DNA of 23,082 nucleotides. Origin: Ktedonobacteraceae bacterium. GTDB lineage: Bacteria > Chloroflexota > Ktedonobacteria > Ktedonobacterales > Ktedonobacteraceae. This document shows, in pieces, positions 22,956 through 23,082 of the stretch. The first letter of the stretch is position 1. Every line of letters begins with the position of its first letter. A program made the position numbers and the translations under genes. The notes beneath the pieces are model-generated. The model made no database searches and had not been told where the DNA came from. It saw only the letters and a program-made list of their open reading frames with translations. The DNA lies in the NCBI GenBank assembly GCA_014896635.1, contig JADBKA010000062.1, positions 1 through 23,082 on the forward strand. Reading direction: 5' to 3'.

Positions 22956-23082
22956 ACACTGCCTGTATCCGAATAATTGGATGAGACGTGTTGTCTAGTA
23001 GGGATAACTGGTTACCTCAGGTACCTGGCAGCAGGTATTGAGGAAAGCTTTCCTCTGGTGAGACGGAAGCGGAACCGAATGT
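22953..23082 (+). ncRNA. Run of small stem-loops at the window edge, candidate structured RNA
   Basis: Starting at GTGAACAC, successive local stems follow: ATCC/GGAT (22967-22970 with 22979-22982), AGAC/GTCT (22984-22987 with 22993-22996), then a two-part hairpin with CCTCA (23015-23019) and TACCT (23022-23026) pairing AGGTA (23033-23037) and TGAGG (23039-23043), and the 16-bp palindrome GAGGAAAGCTTTCCTC (23040-23055). This density of pairing in non-coding sequence suggests a structured RNA. A 5' GTG start followed by many small helices would suit the beginning of a group II intron, but the window ends before any diagnostic domain. Confidence 0.35.

Noticed and set aside
1..23082. CRISPR arrays, tRNA or rRNA genes
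   Set aside because: No regularly spaced repeats, no cloverleaf with T-loop consensus and no rRNA-like sequence were noticed; no search program was run.

Overview
The window is ordinary bacterial chromosome of about 55% GC by eye, carrying roughly 13 intact or nearly intact genes plus several decayed fragments. No rRNA, tRNA, CRISPR array or complete mobile element was found. The gene style (long-form NAD synthetase, PcrA with a Gram-positive-type C-terminal domain, tail-anchored Ser/Thr kinase, GAF-type histidine kinases, many decayed fragments) suggests a filamentous, large-genome member of Chloroflexota, possibly Ktedonobacteria. This placement is inference from protein appearance and is not proven.

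Region 1 (1-4882), plus strand: the 3' part of glutamine-dependent nadE; a decayed C-terminal fragment of an IS605-type TnpB; a CPBP/CAAX-type intramembrane protease; then glmS preceded by a clear glmS self-cleaving ribozyme (about 2722-2872), which implies feedback control by glucosamine-6-phosphate. A GC-rich hairpin follows glmS.

Region 2 (4883-6558): a minus-strand pair, a MoaD/ThiS-like sulfur-carrier protein followed by an Asp-box beta-propeller. Between it and the next, divergent gene is an intergenic region carrying several dyads and direct repeats.

Region 3 (6559-9740), plus strand: a 583-residue protein of unknown function with coiled coils, a SAP-like segment and a possible DNA-binding segment; an AT-richer TIGR04255-family gene; then about 570 bp of debris containing a frameshifted four-cysteine zinc-ribbon ORF and the last about 65 codons of a polyhydroxyalkanoate synthase. 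The debris ends in a leader with two hairpins.

Region 4 (9741-16723): an MgtA/MgtB-type P-type ATPase, convergent by 5 bp with the PcrA-type helicase gene, which is divergent from a CocE/NonD-family serine hydrolase.

Region 5 (16748-22562) is a signalling block. On the minus strand, a HEAT-repeat protein is followed, after a strong hairpin, by a Ser/Thr kinase with one C-terminal membrane anchor. Divergently, a GAF-HisKA-HATPase histidine kinase is followed by a stand-alone receiver protein. The receiver gene has its own promoter, overlapping the kinase stop codon, and a terminator-like hairpin in its leader.

Region 6 (22563-23082) holds no confident gene. It contains a 20-bp tandem duplication, an AT-rich hairpin, a possible decayed coding stretch, and at the right edge a dense run of small stem-loops that looks like the start of a structured RNA cut by the window.
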